The notes beneath the pieces were generated by a model that did not search any database, was not told the origin of the DNA, and saw only the letters and a list, made by a program, of their open reading frames with translations. Of a DNA stretch of 64,000 nt, positions 23,228 to 32,140 are shown piece after piece; the stretch's first letter is position 1; every line of letters begins with the position of its first letter. The translations under genes and the position numbers were made by a program. This DNA comes from Rhodothalassium salexigens DSM 2132. GTDB lineage: Bacteria > Pseudomonadota > Alphaproteobacteria > Sphingomonadales > Rhodothalassiaceae. Location: contig NZ_SLXO01000003.1 of the NCBI RefSeq assembly GCF_004341375.1, positions 248,001-312,000 of the forward strand, written 5' to 3'.

Positions 23228-23806
23228 ATGTTCCGAGGACTGTACGACTGGACCCTTGACCGGGCCGGGCGGCCCGCCGCGCGCTGGTGGTTGGCCGGAA
23301 TCTCATTCGCGGAAAGTTCCTTCTTTCCCATCCCGCCCGACGTGATGCTCCTGCCCATGGTGTTGGCGGACCGGGCGCGCGCCTGGCAGATCGCCGCCAT
23401 CTGTACCGTGGCCAGCGTCGCAGGCGCCATGGCCGGCTATCTGATCGGCGCGCTGCTGTTTCAATGGCTGGGGCAACCGCTGCTGGACTTCTACGGCTAT
23501 CAGGACGCCTTCGCCCACGCCCGCGGGGTCTTCGACACTTGGGGGCTTTGGGCGGTGTTGATCGGCGGGCTGACCCCGATCCCGTTCAAGGTGGTGACGA
23601 TCGCCGCAGGGGTGTTCGGGTTCGATCCGGTGCTGTTCATCGTCTCGGCCTTGATCGCGCGCGGATTTCGGTTTTTTGTAGAGGCAGCCCTTCTGTGGCG
23701 CTTCGGCCGGCCGATCCGCCGCTTCGTCGAACGCCGTCTCAACGTCTTGGTGACCGCCGGCCTGGCTTTGCTGATCGCCGGTTTCGTCGTCCTCAGGGGA
23801 CTGTAA
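23228..23806 (+). CDS. YqaA/DedA-type VTT membrane protein
   Basis: Protein of 192 residues, inner membrane. It has the VTT (SNARE-associated) features FAESSFFPIPPDVMLLPMVL near the start and GGLTPIPFKVVTIAAGVFGF in the middle, separated by hydrophobic helices. It matches the YqaA subgroup rather than longer DedA proteins. DedA-like proteins are linked to lipid-carrier flipping and membrane homeostasis. ATG 23228 follows GGGGAAAGG. The stop directly abuts the dsbB start. Confidence 0.8.
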   Translation: MFRGLYDWTLDRAGRPAARWWLAGISFAESSFFPIPPDVMLLPMVLADRARAWQIAAICTVASVAGAMAGYLIGALLFQWLGQPLLDFYGYQDAFAHARGVFDTWGLWAVLIGGLTPIPFKVVTIAAGVFGFDPVLFIVSALIARGFRFFVEAALLWRFGRPIRRFVERRLNVLVTAGLALLIAGFVVLRGL

Positions 23807-24286
23807 ATGACCCGCTTGGTTTCGTTTTTCCGGACCTATCCGCTTGGCGTGCTGTTGGCGCTGATCGCCGCCACAATCGTTGCTGTCATGGTGATGGAGC
23901 ATGGGTTTGGGTATGCGCCCTGCAAGATGTGCTATTGGCAGCGCTGGGCGGTCTATGCTGCCGGCGGCGTGGCTCTGGTCGGCCTGGTAACCGGGCGTGT
24001 GGGGGCCGCTTTGCCGGCGATCGCGGGGCTGTTTCTGGTTGGCGGTGGCATCGGTTTCTATCAGATGGGCCTGGAGACGGGCTGGTGGCCGGGGCCGTCG
24101 TCCTGCACCGGCTCCAGCCTGAGCGACGATATCGATGCGGTGATCGCCAACCTCAACGCCGCGCCGGTGATCTCCTGCGACGATGCGGCGCTGACCCTGT
24201 TCGGTTGGTCGCTGGCCGCGTACAATGTGGTGTGGTCGGCAATGCTGGCCGCGCTCACCCTGTGGCTATGGCGTGCATGGAGATGA
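23807..24286 (+). CDS. dsbB: Disulfide bond formation protein B
   Basis: Protein of 159 residues with four predicted membrane helices. It reoxidises DsbA and passes electrons to ubiquinone. The first periplasmic cysteine pair is Cys39-Cys42 (APCKMCYWQRW). The second pair is Cys100 (PSSCTG) and Cys124 (VISCDD). The residues after CYWQRW match the DsbB family. The coq7 gene next to it makes the quinone it uses, but that pairing may be chance. Confidence 0.88.
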   Translation: MTRLVSFFRTYPLGVLLALIAATIVAVMVMEHGFGYAPCKMCYWQRWAVYAAGGVALVGLVTGRVGAALPAIAGLFLVGGGIGFYQMGLETGWWPGPSSCTGSSLSDDIDAVIANLNAAPVISCDDAALTLFGWSLAAYNVVWSAMLAALTLWLWRAWR

Positions 24287-24290
24287 TCCG

Positions 24291-24893
24291 ATGACCGAGA
24301 CGGTTGGCAAGCCCACCCCGCCCGCGACCGACGCCGAAAACCAGCCGCGGCCGCTGCGCCCGCTGCCCGGCGACCGGCCGCTGTCGGAGGAAATCAAACG
24401 GATGATCCGGGTCGATCATGCGGGCGAGTATGGCGCGGCGCAGATTTATGCGGGCCAGCTTGCCGTGCTCGGCCACCAGCACCGGCTGAGCTCACAGATC
24501 CGCCACATGAAGGAACAGGAACAGCGCCACCTGGACACCTTCGACCGCCTGGTGATCGAACGCCAGGTGCGTCCGACCGCCGTGCAGCCCTTGTGGCGGC
24601 TGGCCGGCTTCGGTCTGGGGGCGGCCACCGCGTTGATGGGCGAGCGCGCCTTGATGGCCTGCACCGCCGCGGTCGAAGAGGTGATCGACGACCATTATGC
24701 CGACCAGGAGCGCATGCTCGCGGGCCAGGACGCAGATCTCGCCGCCACGGTGGCCGAATTCCGCGCCGAAGAAGCCGAACACCGCGACATCGCCATCGAG
24801 CATGGCGCCGAACAGACACCCGGCTATGGCCTGATCTCGGGCGCCATCAAGGCCGGTTGCAAGGCCGCAATTTGGGTGTCCAAGCGCCTGTAA
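24291..24893 (+). CDS. coq7: Demethoxyubiquinone hydroxylase
   Basis: Protein of 200 residues. It hydroxylates demethoxyubiquinone in ubiquinone synthesis using a di-iron centre. The ligand motifs are present: RVDHAGEYGAAQIYAG, MKEQEQRHLDTF, AAVEEVIDDHYADQ and FRAEEAEHRDIAIEHG. The two-fold repeat of Glu...ExxH typical of Coq7 is complete. The first 30 residues are Pro-rich and variable. It starts 4 bp after dsbB, so they are probably one transcript. Confidence 0.92.
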   Translation: MTETVGKPTPPATDAENQPRPLRPLPGDRPLSEEIKRMIRVDHAGEYGAAQIYAGQLAVLGHQHRLSSQIRHMKEQEQRHLDTFDRLVIERQVRPTAVQPLWRLAGFGLGAATALMGERALMACTAAVEEVIDDHYADQERMLAGQDADLAATVAEFRAEEAEHRDIAIEHGAEQTPGYGLISGAIKAGCKAAIWVSKRL

Positions 24894-24936
24894 GCCGAGG
24901 TGCCGGCGTCGGCGCGCGGCCGCCGGGCGGTCGCTC

Positions 24937-25506
24937 TCAGGGCTCCAACTCGCTGTCCCAATAGAGATAGTCGCGCCAGCTTTCGTGCAGATAGTTGGGC
25001 GGGAACTTGCGGCCGTTTTCGATCAATTGGCGCGAGGTGGGCCGGTAGGGCTTGATCCGCGTCTGCATCTGCGCCTCGGCCGGGGTGCGCCCGCCCTTGG
25101 CCAGATTGCACGGCGCGCACGCCGTGGTCACATTGGCCCAGGTGGTCTTGCCGCCATAAGCGCGCGGCACCACATGGTCGAAGGTCAGGTCTTCGCCGCG
25201 GCCGCAATACTGGCAAACGAATTCGTCGCGCAGAAACAGATTGAACCGGGTGAAGGCCGGATACTTGGCCGGCTTGATGTATTTCTTGAGCGAAATGACG
25301 CTGGGCAGGCGTAGCTCCAGCGTCGGCGAGCGCACCGTCCGTTCATACTCCGAGACGATGTTCACTCGATCCAAAAAAACCGCCTTCAAGGCGGTTTGCC
25401 AGTTCCAAACGGAAAGCGGGAAGTAACTCAGCGGCCTGTAGTCCGCGTTCAGAACCAACGCGGGGCAAGCCTCTGGGGAAGGAAGGGAACCGTGTTGCAT
25501 CGCCAT
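24937..25506 (-). CDS. HNH endonuclease family protein
   Basis: Protein of 189 residues. The C-terminal half holds the HNH core: CQYCGRGEDLTFDHVVPRAYGG followed by WANVTTACAPCNLAKGGRTP, with the Cys pairs that bind structural zinc. The N-terminal half (PALVLNADYRPLSYFPLSVW, FLDRVNIVSEYE) is typical of a chromosomal subgroup common in alphaproteobacteria. It is a likely nicking nuclease of unknown cellular role. A second in-frame ATG at 25500 is possible. Confidence 0.85.
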   Translation of the reverse strand: MAMQHGSLPSPEACPALVLNADYRPLSYFPLSVWNWQTALKAVFLDRVNIVSEYERTVRSPTLELRLPSVISLKKYIKPAKYPAFTRFNLFLRDEFVCQYCGRGEDLTFDHVVPRAYGGKTTWANVTTACAPCNLAKGGRTPAEAQMQTRIKPYRPTSRQLIENGRKFPPNYLHESWRDYLYWDSELEP

Positions 25507-25580
25507 ACCGTCGCCCTGTCATAACCGACATTCGGGCGACGGCTGAGGTGCCAACCCACCCGCGCCCGCAACGCTTTTAC

Positions 25581-25608
25581 AAGATACAGCGTTATATCTT
25601 TATGACAA
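25581..25608 (-). promoter_or_regulatory. Predicted promoter of the HNH gene
   Basis: Minus-strand -35 TTGTCA (25603-25608), 16-bp spacer and -10 TATCTT (25581-25586), within an A/T-rich patch 75-100 bp before the start. Confidence 0.45.
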
Positions 25609-25653
25609 TACCGTATCTTCCCGGCGCGGTCGCGCGATGGTGCGGCGCTTTGG

Positions 25654-26475
25654 CTAGAAATTTTCCGTCAGAAACGACTCCAGAACCAGCCAATATTCCT
25701 TATGGTTCGGCGACTTGCGCGGGATCAGCGCAACCGCGCCATGGGCACCGCGACCGTCCGGGTGCAGGCCGCGGCGGCTCAATTCGTCGGGCAGCGCGTC
25801 ATAGATCGGCTTCCAGGCGCGGCTTTCGCTCTGCATGCCGGTGATGAACACCGGTTGGTCGATGTAGCGCGCCGCCGCCACCAGGTCGATCTTGCCGCGG
25901 AAATAGTCGCCCGGCGAAAACGCCACCACGCCGTCGATCAGGTCGCGGTGCCGGCTGGCCAGATAGAGGCTGAGCGACGCCGAATAGGACGACCCCCAGG
26001 CGACCACCCGGGCGCCGCGCAACTCGGTGTCGGCATAGCGAAGCGCGGCCAGCATGTCGGGGATGGCATCGCGATAGCCGGTGTCGAGCCCGGCGGCTTG
26101 GGCGCGCCGGGCGGTCTGGTTGTCCACATCGGCGTAGCGTTCGCCGGCGCGCAGGTCGACGGCGAGGGCGGTATAGCCCTTGTCCGCCAGGCGCGGCGCG
26201 ATGGTGCGATATTCGCCACGGCTCGACCGGGCCTGGTGGAACAACACCATGACCGTGAAACTGCGGGTCTCGGGTTCGTAGAGGTCGGCGGTGATGTCGA
26301 GCCCGTCGTCGCCCGGGATGGTGATGGTGCGATAGGCCGGTTGGCTGTCATCGGCCGACGGGGGCGGCGGCACATCTTGCTGGGCCCAAGCCATGGGCGC
26401 CCAACCGGCGGCCAACGCCGCCCCGGCCAGGGCGAGCCGGCGCAGGCCGGCGGCGGTGAACGAGCGGCAGGTCAT
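25654..26475 (-). CDS. Secreted alpha/beta hydrolase
   Basis: Protein of 273 residues. A signal peptide (LRRLALAGAALAAGWAPMAWA, cleavage before QQD) is followed by an alpha/beta hydrolase domain. It has LYEPETRSFTVMVLFHQARSSRGEY (oxyanion-hole region), a nucleophile elbow VAWGSSYSASLSLY with Ser, and a likely catalytic His in GRGAHGAVAL. It resembles dienelactone-hydrolase-like periplasmic enzymes; the substrate is unknown. Its ATG overlaps the stop of the upstream esterase gene by 4 bp, so they share a transcript. Confidence 0.8.
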   Translation of the reverse strand: MTCRSFTAAGLRRLALAGAALAAGWAPMAWAQQDVPPPPSADDSQPAYRTITIPGDDGLDITADLYEPETRSFTVMVLFHQARSSRGEYRTIAPRLADKGYTALAVDLRAGERYADVDNQTARRAQAAGLDTGYRDAIPDMLAALRYADTELRGARVVAWGSSYSASLSLYLASRHRDLIDGVVAFSPGDYFRGKIDLVAAARYIDQPVFITGMQSESRAWKPIYDALPDELSRRGLHPDGRGAHGAVALIPRKSPNHKEYWLVLESFLTENF

Positions 26476-27125
26476 GAAAGCACCTCCTTGAGGAAGTCGA
26501 GCCCCTGGGCCAGACCGTCGGCGCCGATGGAATGGGGCACGTTCTGGGATAGATGGTGGCGCACGGTGACGCCATTGGCTTCGAGCGCGCCTTTGGCCTC
26601 GAACATCAGCGGGAAGGGCAGCACCTCGTCATGGGTGCCGTGGATCAGGAGCACCGGCGGCCGGCTCTGAATCTCGTGGCGCAGCGCCGCCGGCGCGCCG
26701 AGACAGCCCGAAAAGCCCAGAATACCCGCCGGTTCGGTGGTCCGGCGCAGGCCCACATGGAGCGCCATCATGGTGCCCTGGCTGAACCCGGCGAGCACCA
26801 GGCGCCGGTCGTCCAGATCGAAGCGGGTCAGGCTGTCGGCGACGAACCGGTCGAGCGTCGGCCCGGCCTTGACCACGCCGGTGTCGCGCTCGGTCGGGTC
26901 GAGACGGCTGAGCCCGAACCATTGATAGCCGCCGGGCGCGCCGGGGCAGGGCTCGGGCGCGTTGGGCGACAGGAAGGCGGTGCGCGGCAGGTGCGGGGCG
27001 AGCTGTTGTGCCAAGCCGTGCAGATCCTGGCCGTTGGAGCCGTAGCCATGGGCCAGGATGACCAGGCTGTCCACCGTGTCGGGCACGATTTCGGGGCCGG
27101 TAAGCGGGCTGGTGGGGCTGTCCAT
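26472..27125 (-). CDS. Cytoplasmic carboxylesterase/phospholipase-type hydrolase
   Basis: Protein of 217 residues starting at ATG 27125 after AAGGAGACC. No signal peptide. It has VILAHGYGSNGQDLHGLA, LSPNAPEPC, the nucleophile elbow LVLAGFSQGTMMALHVGL and LIHGTHDEVLPF with the catalytic Asp. The final catalytic His is in VRHHLSQNVPHSIGADGL. This is the carboxylesterase 2 / acyl-protein-thioesterase group, which hydrolyses short acyl esters. It is the first gene of a two-gene run with a secreted hydrolase. Confidence 0.85.
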   Translation of the reverse strand: MDSPTSPLTGPEIVPDTVDSLVILAHGYGSNGQDLHGLAQQLAPHLPRTAFLSPNAPEPCPGAPGGYQWFGLSRLDPTERDTGVVKAGPTLDRFVADSLTRFDLDDRRLVLAGFSQGTMMALHVGLRRTTEPAGILGFSGCLGAPAALRHEIQSRPPVLLIHGTHDEVLPFPLMFEAKGALEANGVTVRHHLSQNVPHSIGADGLAQGLDFLKEVLS

Positions 27126-27347
27126 CAAGGTCTCCTTGGTCCATGGCGTGGTCGAGAGAATGACGCTAAACAGTTGAGGTCGCATTGCAACCGGTCAAGC
27201 CACCGGCCGGTTCGCGCGGCCCACACCCAGTCGGGCCGCAAGCCCGCGCGAGCTTGGCCCTGGCCCGGCCCGGCTCGGTCCAATCCAGCCAGTCCAGCCC
27301 CGGCCCGAAACCCGCAAACCGAAGGTCCAAGCCCGGAACCGCGCGCC

Positions 27348-28205
27348 ATGATCACCCGCTTCGCCCCCAGCCCCACCGGTCGGTTGCACCTGGGCCACGC
27401 CTATTCGGCGCTTTTGGCCCATGACCGGGCGCGCGCCGCCGGCGGCACCTTCCTGCTGCGCATCGAGGATATCGACACCGGCCGCTGTCGGCCGGCGTTC
27501 GTCGAGGGGATCTTCGACGATCTGGCGTGGCTCGGCCTGTCCTGGCCCGAGCCGGTGTGGCGCCAGTCTGCGCGGCTGGCGGTCTATGGCGACGCCCTCG
27601 AAGCCTTGAAGGCGCGCGAGCTGGTCTATCCCTGTTTCTGCACGCGCGCCGAGATCGCGGCCGAGGTGGCGCGCGCCGCCTCGGCTCCGCATGGGCCCGA
27701 AGGCGCGCTCTATCCCGGCACCTGCCGCGCGCTGGGCCGGGCCGAGCGCGCCGCGCGCCTGGCCCGCGGCGATGCCCATGCCTGGCGTCTCGACCTGGGC
27801 CGGGCGCGGGCGACGCTCGACGGGCCGCTTTATTGGCACGACGCCGAGGCCGGGCGGGTCCGGGCGACGCCCGAGGCGCTGGGCGACGTGGTGCTGGCGC
27901 GCAAGGATGTGGCCACCAGTTATCACCTGTCGGTGACCGTCGACGACGCGGCCCAGGGCGTCAGCCACATCGTGCGCGGGCGGGATCTGTTCCACGCCAC
28001 CCATGTGCACCGGCTGTTGCAGGCGCTCTTGGACCTGCCGGTGCCGGCCTATGAGCACCACCCGTTGATCCTGGGCGACGACGGCCGGCGGCTGGCCAAG
28101 CGCGACCGGTCGATGACCCTGGCGGCGCTGCGCGACGCCGGTGTGGCGCCCGGCGATATCCGGGCACGCCTGGGGCTCGCCCCGCCGGCGGGTGGCGCGG
28201 ATTGA
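27348..28205 (+). CDS. gluQ: Glutamyl-Q tRNA(Asp) synthetase
   Basis: Protein of 285 residues, short because the anticodon-binding domain of GltX is missing. It attaches glutamate to queuosine at position 34 of tRNA-Asp. Motifs are FAPSPTGRLHLGHAYSAL (HIGH-type), FLLRIEDIDTGRCRP, and LAKRDRS as the KMSKS counterpart. Zinc-binding Cys are in YPCFCTRAEI and ALYPGTCRALG. The GC-rich stretch before the ATG has no clear Shine-Dalgarno. Confidence 0.9.
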   Translation: MITRFAPSPTGRLHLGHAYSALLAHDRARAAGGTFLLRIEDIDTGRCRPAFVEGIFDDLAWLGLSWPEPVWRQSARLAVYGDALEALKARELVYPCFCTRAEIAAEVARAASAPHGPEGALYPGTCRALGRAERAARLARGDAHAWRLDLGRARATLDGPLYWHDAEAGRVRATPEALGDVVLARKDVATSYHLSVTVDDAAQGVSHIVRGRDLFHATHVHRLLQALLDLPVPAYEHHPLILGDDGRRLAKRDRSMTLAALRDAGVAPGDIRARLGLAPPAGGAD

Positions 28206-28257
28206 GACCCGGGCGCACCGCATCGGCGCCGCCCCGCCCGGGGCGACGCCGGCGCGG

Positions 28258-28698
28258 TCAGAGTGCGGCGCTCACCACCTGTTCGATCTTGGCCGGCGGG
28301 TGGTTGGTCAGGTCCTTGTCGATCTCGGCGATCAGCCGGCTTTTGACCTCGCTGTGCAGGGTTTCGCGCAGGCGGCCGAGCAGGCGCGGCGGGGCGACCA
28401 GGATCAGCTTGTCGGCCTCGCCGCCATGGACGCGTTTGTACAGCAGGTCGGCCACCTGGTCGGCGAAGCGGTCCTCCTCGATCTGGTGGAAGTCGGTGGT
28501 CTCCACCGCGCTGCGGCCGACGCCGCCGTCGTTCAGCCGCCCGGGGCCGTCGGTGGCGTGGTCGCGGTTGGCGGGATTGTCCTGCTCCTGCTTGTGGATG
28601 ACCTGAAGGTTGGGGTATTCGGCGTCGCCTTCATTGTGCAGGATCAGCAGCTTCGATCCATCGGCGACCACCACCAGGGCATTGTGCGGAATGGCCAT
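28258..28698 (-). CDS. Host-attachment family protein
   Basis: Protein of 146 residues from ATG 28698, preceded by AGGAG. The sequence MAIPHNALVVVADGSKLLIL, NRDHATDGPGRLNDGGVGRSA, FHQIEEDRFADQVADLLYK and ADKLILVAPPRLLGRLRETL matches the host attachment family (AtsE-like, first noted for plant attachment in Agrobacterium). The fold is that of archaeal release-factor-like baeRF proteins. The true molecular role is uncertain. It is a single gene read towards gluQ. Confidence 0.85.
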   Translation of the reverse strand: MAIPHNALVVVADGSKLLILHNEGDAEYPNLQVIHKQEQDNPANRDHATDGPGRLNDGGVGRSAVETTDFHQIEEDRFADQVADLLYKRVHGGEADKLILVAPPRLLGRLRETLHSEVKSRLIAEIDKDLTNHPPAKIEQVVSAAL

Positions 28699-28791
28699 CA
28701 AGGCGCTCCTTCTTATGTTTGACCCATGCCTTTCACCTTGCCCCGAGGCGGGCCGCAATCAAGGGGCGGCGTCGGTCATGGGCGGTGAAAG

Positions 28792-29568
28792 ATGACCCGT
28801 TTCAAGCTGACGCTGGAATATGACGGCCGCCCTTATGTGGGCTGGCAGCGCCAGGACAATGGCCCGTCGGTGCAGGCGGCGCTGGAGGCAGCCCTCGCCG
28901 CCTTCAACGGCGCGCCGGTGGCGACCGTGGCGGCCGGGCGCACCGATGCCGGCGTGCACGCGCGCGGCCAGGTGGCCCACGCCGACATTACCAAGGATAT
29001 GACCGGCTATCGGGTGATGATGGCCGCCAACCACCATCTGCGCCGCGCCGGCGAGGCGGTGGCGGTGCTCGCCGCCGAGCCGGTCGCCGACGATTTCTCG
29101 GCCCGGTTCGACGCCCTCGGACGGTCCTACACCTATCGCATCGTCAACCGGCCGGCGCCGCTGACCGTCGACCGCGGGCTCGCCTGGCAAGTGCCCCAGC
29201 CGCTCGACGCCGCCGCCATGCACGCCGCCGCCCAAGTGCTGGTGGGCCGCCACGACTTCACCACCTTCCGCGCCGCCCAGTGCCAGGCCGCCTCGCCGGT
29301 CAAGACGCTCGACCGGCTGGACGTGGAGCGCCAGGGCGAGACGATCCTGATCCACGCCGCCGCGCGCAGCTTTCTGCACCATCAGGTGCGTTCCATGGTC
29401 GGGTGTTTGGCGCTGGTCGGGCGCGGCCACTGGACGGCGGATGACCTGCGCGCCGCGCTCGACGCATGCGACCGCCGGGCGCTCGGCTACAACGCCCCGC
29501 CCGACGGCCTCACCTTCATGGCCGTGCGTTATCCGGCCGAGCCGGAGCGCTCGTCGCTGCTGGCCTGA
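28792..29568 (+). CDS. truA: tRNA pseudouridine(38-40) synthase
   Basis: Protein of 258 residues. It isomerises uridines 38-40 in the anticodon stem-loop. It has the family start [18 protein letters not shown], the catalytic Asp in [14 protein letters not shown], and [17 protein letters not shown] near the end. Length and motifs are complete. Its last 40 bp overlap the 3' end of the convergent transporter gene. Confidence 0.95.
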   Translation: MTRFKLTLEYDGRPYVGWQRQDNGPSVQAALEAALAAFNGAPVATVAAGRTDAGVHARGQVAHADITKDMTGYRVMMAANHHLRRAGEAVAVLAAEPVADDFSARFDALGRSYTYRIVNRPAPLTVDRGLAWQVPQPLDAAAMHAAAQVLVGRHDFTTFRAAQCQAASPVKTLDRLDVERQGETILIHAAARSFLHHQVRSMVGCLALVGRGHWTADDLRAALDACDRRALGYNAPPDGLTFMAVRYPAEPERSSLLA

Positions 29569-31202
29569 ACCCGGTCGTCGCGGGCGCCCACGGCCCGCCG
29601 GGTGGCGGTCAACAGGTCCGGCCGGTGCGCCCAGACCAGGCAGAACAGCCAGCCGATGGGCTGCCAACCGGCGACCACATTGACGAACGCCAACAATGCC
29701 AGTTGCGGGTGGCGCCGGCGGGCGGCGAGCAGGCTCGGCATGATCATCACGATGAACACGATGGTGGCGTGCAACAACCGCTCGCCCGGGTCTTCCGAGA
29801 CGCCGTAGCCGGCCAGGTCGACGATCCGCAGCACGAGCCGGTCGGCGCCCGAGACCGAGAAGAAGATCGCCGCCAGCGCCACCGGGCAGACGAAGCCCAG
29901 CAGGTTGAGCCACGCCTTGTAGAGCCGGTCCGAAATGCCGGTGACTTCGCTGCGCACCGCCTCGGGGTTCATGAACCAGGCGACGAACACCGCGATGCCC
30001 AGACCGCCCAGGGGCATCATCACATTGTTGGTGATGAAGTCGATATTGTCGAGCACGGTGCCGCGCCAGAAGGTGACGTCCGACCAGACGTTGAACGACA
30101 TCACCGAGCCGATGCCCACCAGATAGATCGCCAGTCCGCCCCAGACCGCCGCCTTGGCCCGGGCGATGCCGCGCTTTTCTTCAAGCCACGACACGGTCGG
30201 CTCCAGAAGCGAGATCGCCGAGGTCAGCGCGGCGATCGACAGCAGCAGGAAGAACGCGCCGCCGACGATGACGCCGCCGGGCATTTCGGCGAACGCCAGC
30301 GGCAGGGTGATGAATACCAGGCCGGGGCCGGCATTGGCTTCGAGCCCGTACTGAAACACCAGCGGGAAGATCGCCAGGCCGGCCAGGATCGCCACGGCGG
30401 TGTCGGCCGCAGCGATGATGAACGCCGAGCGCGGCAGCGAATAGTCGCGCGGCACATAGGCGCCATAGGTCATGATCGCGCCGAGCGCCAAGGACAATGA
30501 GAAGAACGCCTGGCCCAGCGCCTGGAGGATATTGTCGGTGGTCAGGTCGGACAGCCGCGGCTGGAACAGAAACTGAAGCGCCTTCCCCGCCTCGCCGACG
30601 CTCAGCGAATAGATCACCATGCCCACCAGCAGGACGAACAGGGCCGGCATCAGATAGGTGACCGCCTGTTCCAGGCCGCCCTTGATGCCGCGCGCGACGA
30701 TGAACACGGTCAGCACCATGAACAGCGTGTGCCAGCCGAACACGATCGCGAAGCTGCCGCCGATATCGTCGGTGAAGTGCTTGACCGACGCCTCGGGCGT
30801 CAGGTCGCCGAGCCGGCCGGTGACGGTTTCGACCATATAGCTGAGCGAAAACCCGGCGATCACCGAATAGAAGCTGAGCACGAAGAAGGCGCCGATGACC
30901 CCGATCCAGCCGAGCCAGGCCCAGCTTTTGTGCCGCTGCGAGCCGGCGGCCACCGTCTCGGCGGCGATCGGCGGGGCGGCGTGGCCGCGCCGGCCGACCA
31001 GCAATTCGGCGATCATCACCGGCAGGCCGATGGCGAACACGAACACCAGATAGATCAGCACGAAGGCGCCGCCGCCGCCGGCTCCCACCTCGTAAGGGAA
31101 CTTCCAGACATTCCCCAGACCGACCGCGGACCCGACCGCCGCTAGAATGAACGCCGTTCGCGACGACCATGTCTTCTCCGGGGAACCAGCGGCACCGGCC
31201 AT
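29529..31202 (-). CDS. Neurotransmitter:sodium symporter family transporter
   Basis: Protein of 557 residues with about 12 membrane helices. The LeuT-fold signature is at the start: [20 protein letters not shown] (sodium and substrate site in unwound TM1), then [15 protein letters not shown]. It should import an amino acid or related solute with Na+; the substrate cannot be read. ATG 31202 is preferred over 31208 because AGGAGG lies 8 bases away. The C-terminus ([19 protein letters not shown]) lies in the region overlapping truA. Confidence 0.88.
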   Translation of the reverse strand: MAGAAGSPEKTWSSRTAFILAAVGSAVGLGNVWKFPYEVGAGGGGAFVLIYLVFVFAIGLPVMIAELLVGRRGHAAPPIAAETVAAGSQRHKSWAWLGWIGVIGAFFVLSFYSVIAGFSLSYMVETVTGRLGDLTPEASVKHFTDDIGGSFAIVFGWHTLFMVLTVFIVARGIKGGLEQAVTYLMPALFVLLVGMVIYSLSVGEAGKALQFLFQPRLSDLTTDNILQALGQAFFSLSLALGAIMTYGAYVPRDYSLPRSAFIIAAADTAVAILAGLAIFPLVFQYGLEANAGPGLVFITLPLAFAEMPGGVIVGGAFFLLLSIAALTSAISLLEPTVSWLEEKRGIARAKAAVWGGLAIYLVGIGSVMSFNVWSDVTFWRGTVLDNIDFITNNVMMPLGGLGIAVFVAWFMNPEAVRSEVTGISDRLYKAWLNLLGFVCPVALAAIFFSVSGADRLVLRIVDLAGYGVSEDPGERLLHATIVFIVMIMPSLLAARRRHPQLALLAFVNVVAGWQPIGWLFCLVWAHRPDLLTATRRAVGARDDRVQASSDERSGSAG

Positions 31203-31386
31203 GGGCATTTCCTCCTGGGTGATTTGTTATGTTTGGTAGGGCGTCGAGACGGTAGCGTCCCGTTTCAGGCTGGGCAATGGTCGAGCGCAGCGAAACGCGG
31301 TGTCTTTCGTTGGTTGGGCAATCTTGTTGCGGGTGCTGACACAGCTCCTGGCGCGGCGGGGCATCAATCCGTTCGCCGCGCGGTCA

Positions 31387-31416
31387 GGCTGCCATGGTCG
31401 GGGCTGCCATGGTCGG
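31387..31416. repeat. Tandem 15-bp direct repeat
   Basis: GGCTGCCATGGTCGG occurs twice back to back in the 291-bp non-coding stretch between the transporter start and the J-domain gene stop. The rest of this stretch shows no gene; it must hold the transporter promoter, which I cannot pinpoint. Confidence 0.7.
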
Positions 31417-31493
31417 GGCCGGTTTTGAGCGATGGTTGGTCGGTGGTCGGCGGTTGTGGCACCCGGCCGCCTGGCGTCATCGGGCCCGGGGGG

Positions 31494-32036
31494 TCAGCGA
31501 CGCGACCCGCCGGTCTTGGCGGTTTTGGGCACCAGCCGGTCATAGGCGGCGCGCACGGCGTGAAAGCGTTCGCGCGCCGTGGCGTCGCCGGGGTTGCGGT
31601 CGGGGTGATATTGCTTGGCCAGGCGACGGAATTGCGCCTTGATCTCGTCGGTCGAGGCGCCGGGGTCCAGGTCGAGCGCATCATACGCCGCGCGGTCGGC
31701 GCGGCTGACGCCGTCGGTCTCGGCGCCGCCCCAGCCGTCGGACCAGGGGTTGGCACGGGCATAGCCAGAGGCCGAGCCATCGGCCTCGTCGGTGAACCGC
31801 CGTGCGTCCTCTTCCGAGACGCTGCGGAAGAAGTCCCAGTTGCGGTTGTATTCAGCCGCGTGGGTCTCGCAGAAATGCCAGCGCTCGTTGGAGAAGGGCG
31901 ACTTGCGGGCCGGATGGTCGCCGCGTTCGGTGCAGCCCTCGGCGTCGCACTGCTGCACCGTGGCGGCGTCCTGGTCGCGGCCATAGCCGCCCCAGCGCGG
32001 GAACCCGAAATCGCTTTTCGCACGTGTGCGCGCCAT
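31494..32036 (-). CDS. J-domain protein with N-terminal Cys/His motif
   Basis: Protein of 180 residues; ATG 32036 follows GGAGGTGAC. The J domain is C-terminal (about 115-172): AAYDALDLDPGASTDEIKAQ, RRLAKQYHPDRN with the essential HPD at 144-146, then RFHAVRAAYDRLV. The N-terminal part has four possible zinc ligands, Cys30, Cys35, Cys56 and His59 (VQQCDAEGCTE, WHFCETHAAEYN). This layout is typical of an alphaproteobacterial DnaJ-like family. It would stimulate a DnaK partner, probably for a specific client. Confidence 0.85.
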   Translation of the reverse strand: MARTRAKSDFGFPRWGGYGRDQDAATVQQCDAEGCTERGDHPARKSPFSNERWHFCETHAAEYNRNWDFFRSVSEEDARRFTDEADGSASGYARANPWSDGWGGAETDGVSRADRAAYDALDLDPGASTDEIKAQFRRLAKQYHPDRNPGDATARERFHAVRAAYDRLVPKTAKTGGSRR

Positions 32037-32140
32037 GTCACCTCCGCCCTCGCGTCGCTCGGCGGTCGGGCCGCCGGGGCCGAACCATGATGGCCCCGAC
32101 GGCGGGCTGGAACAAGGTTCGAGTGGCCGGTGCGCCCGCG

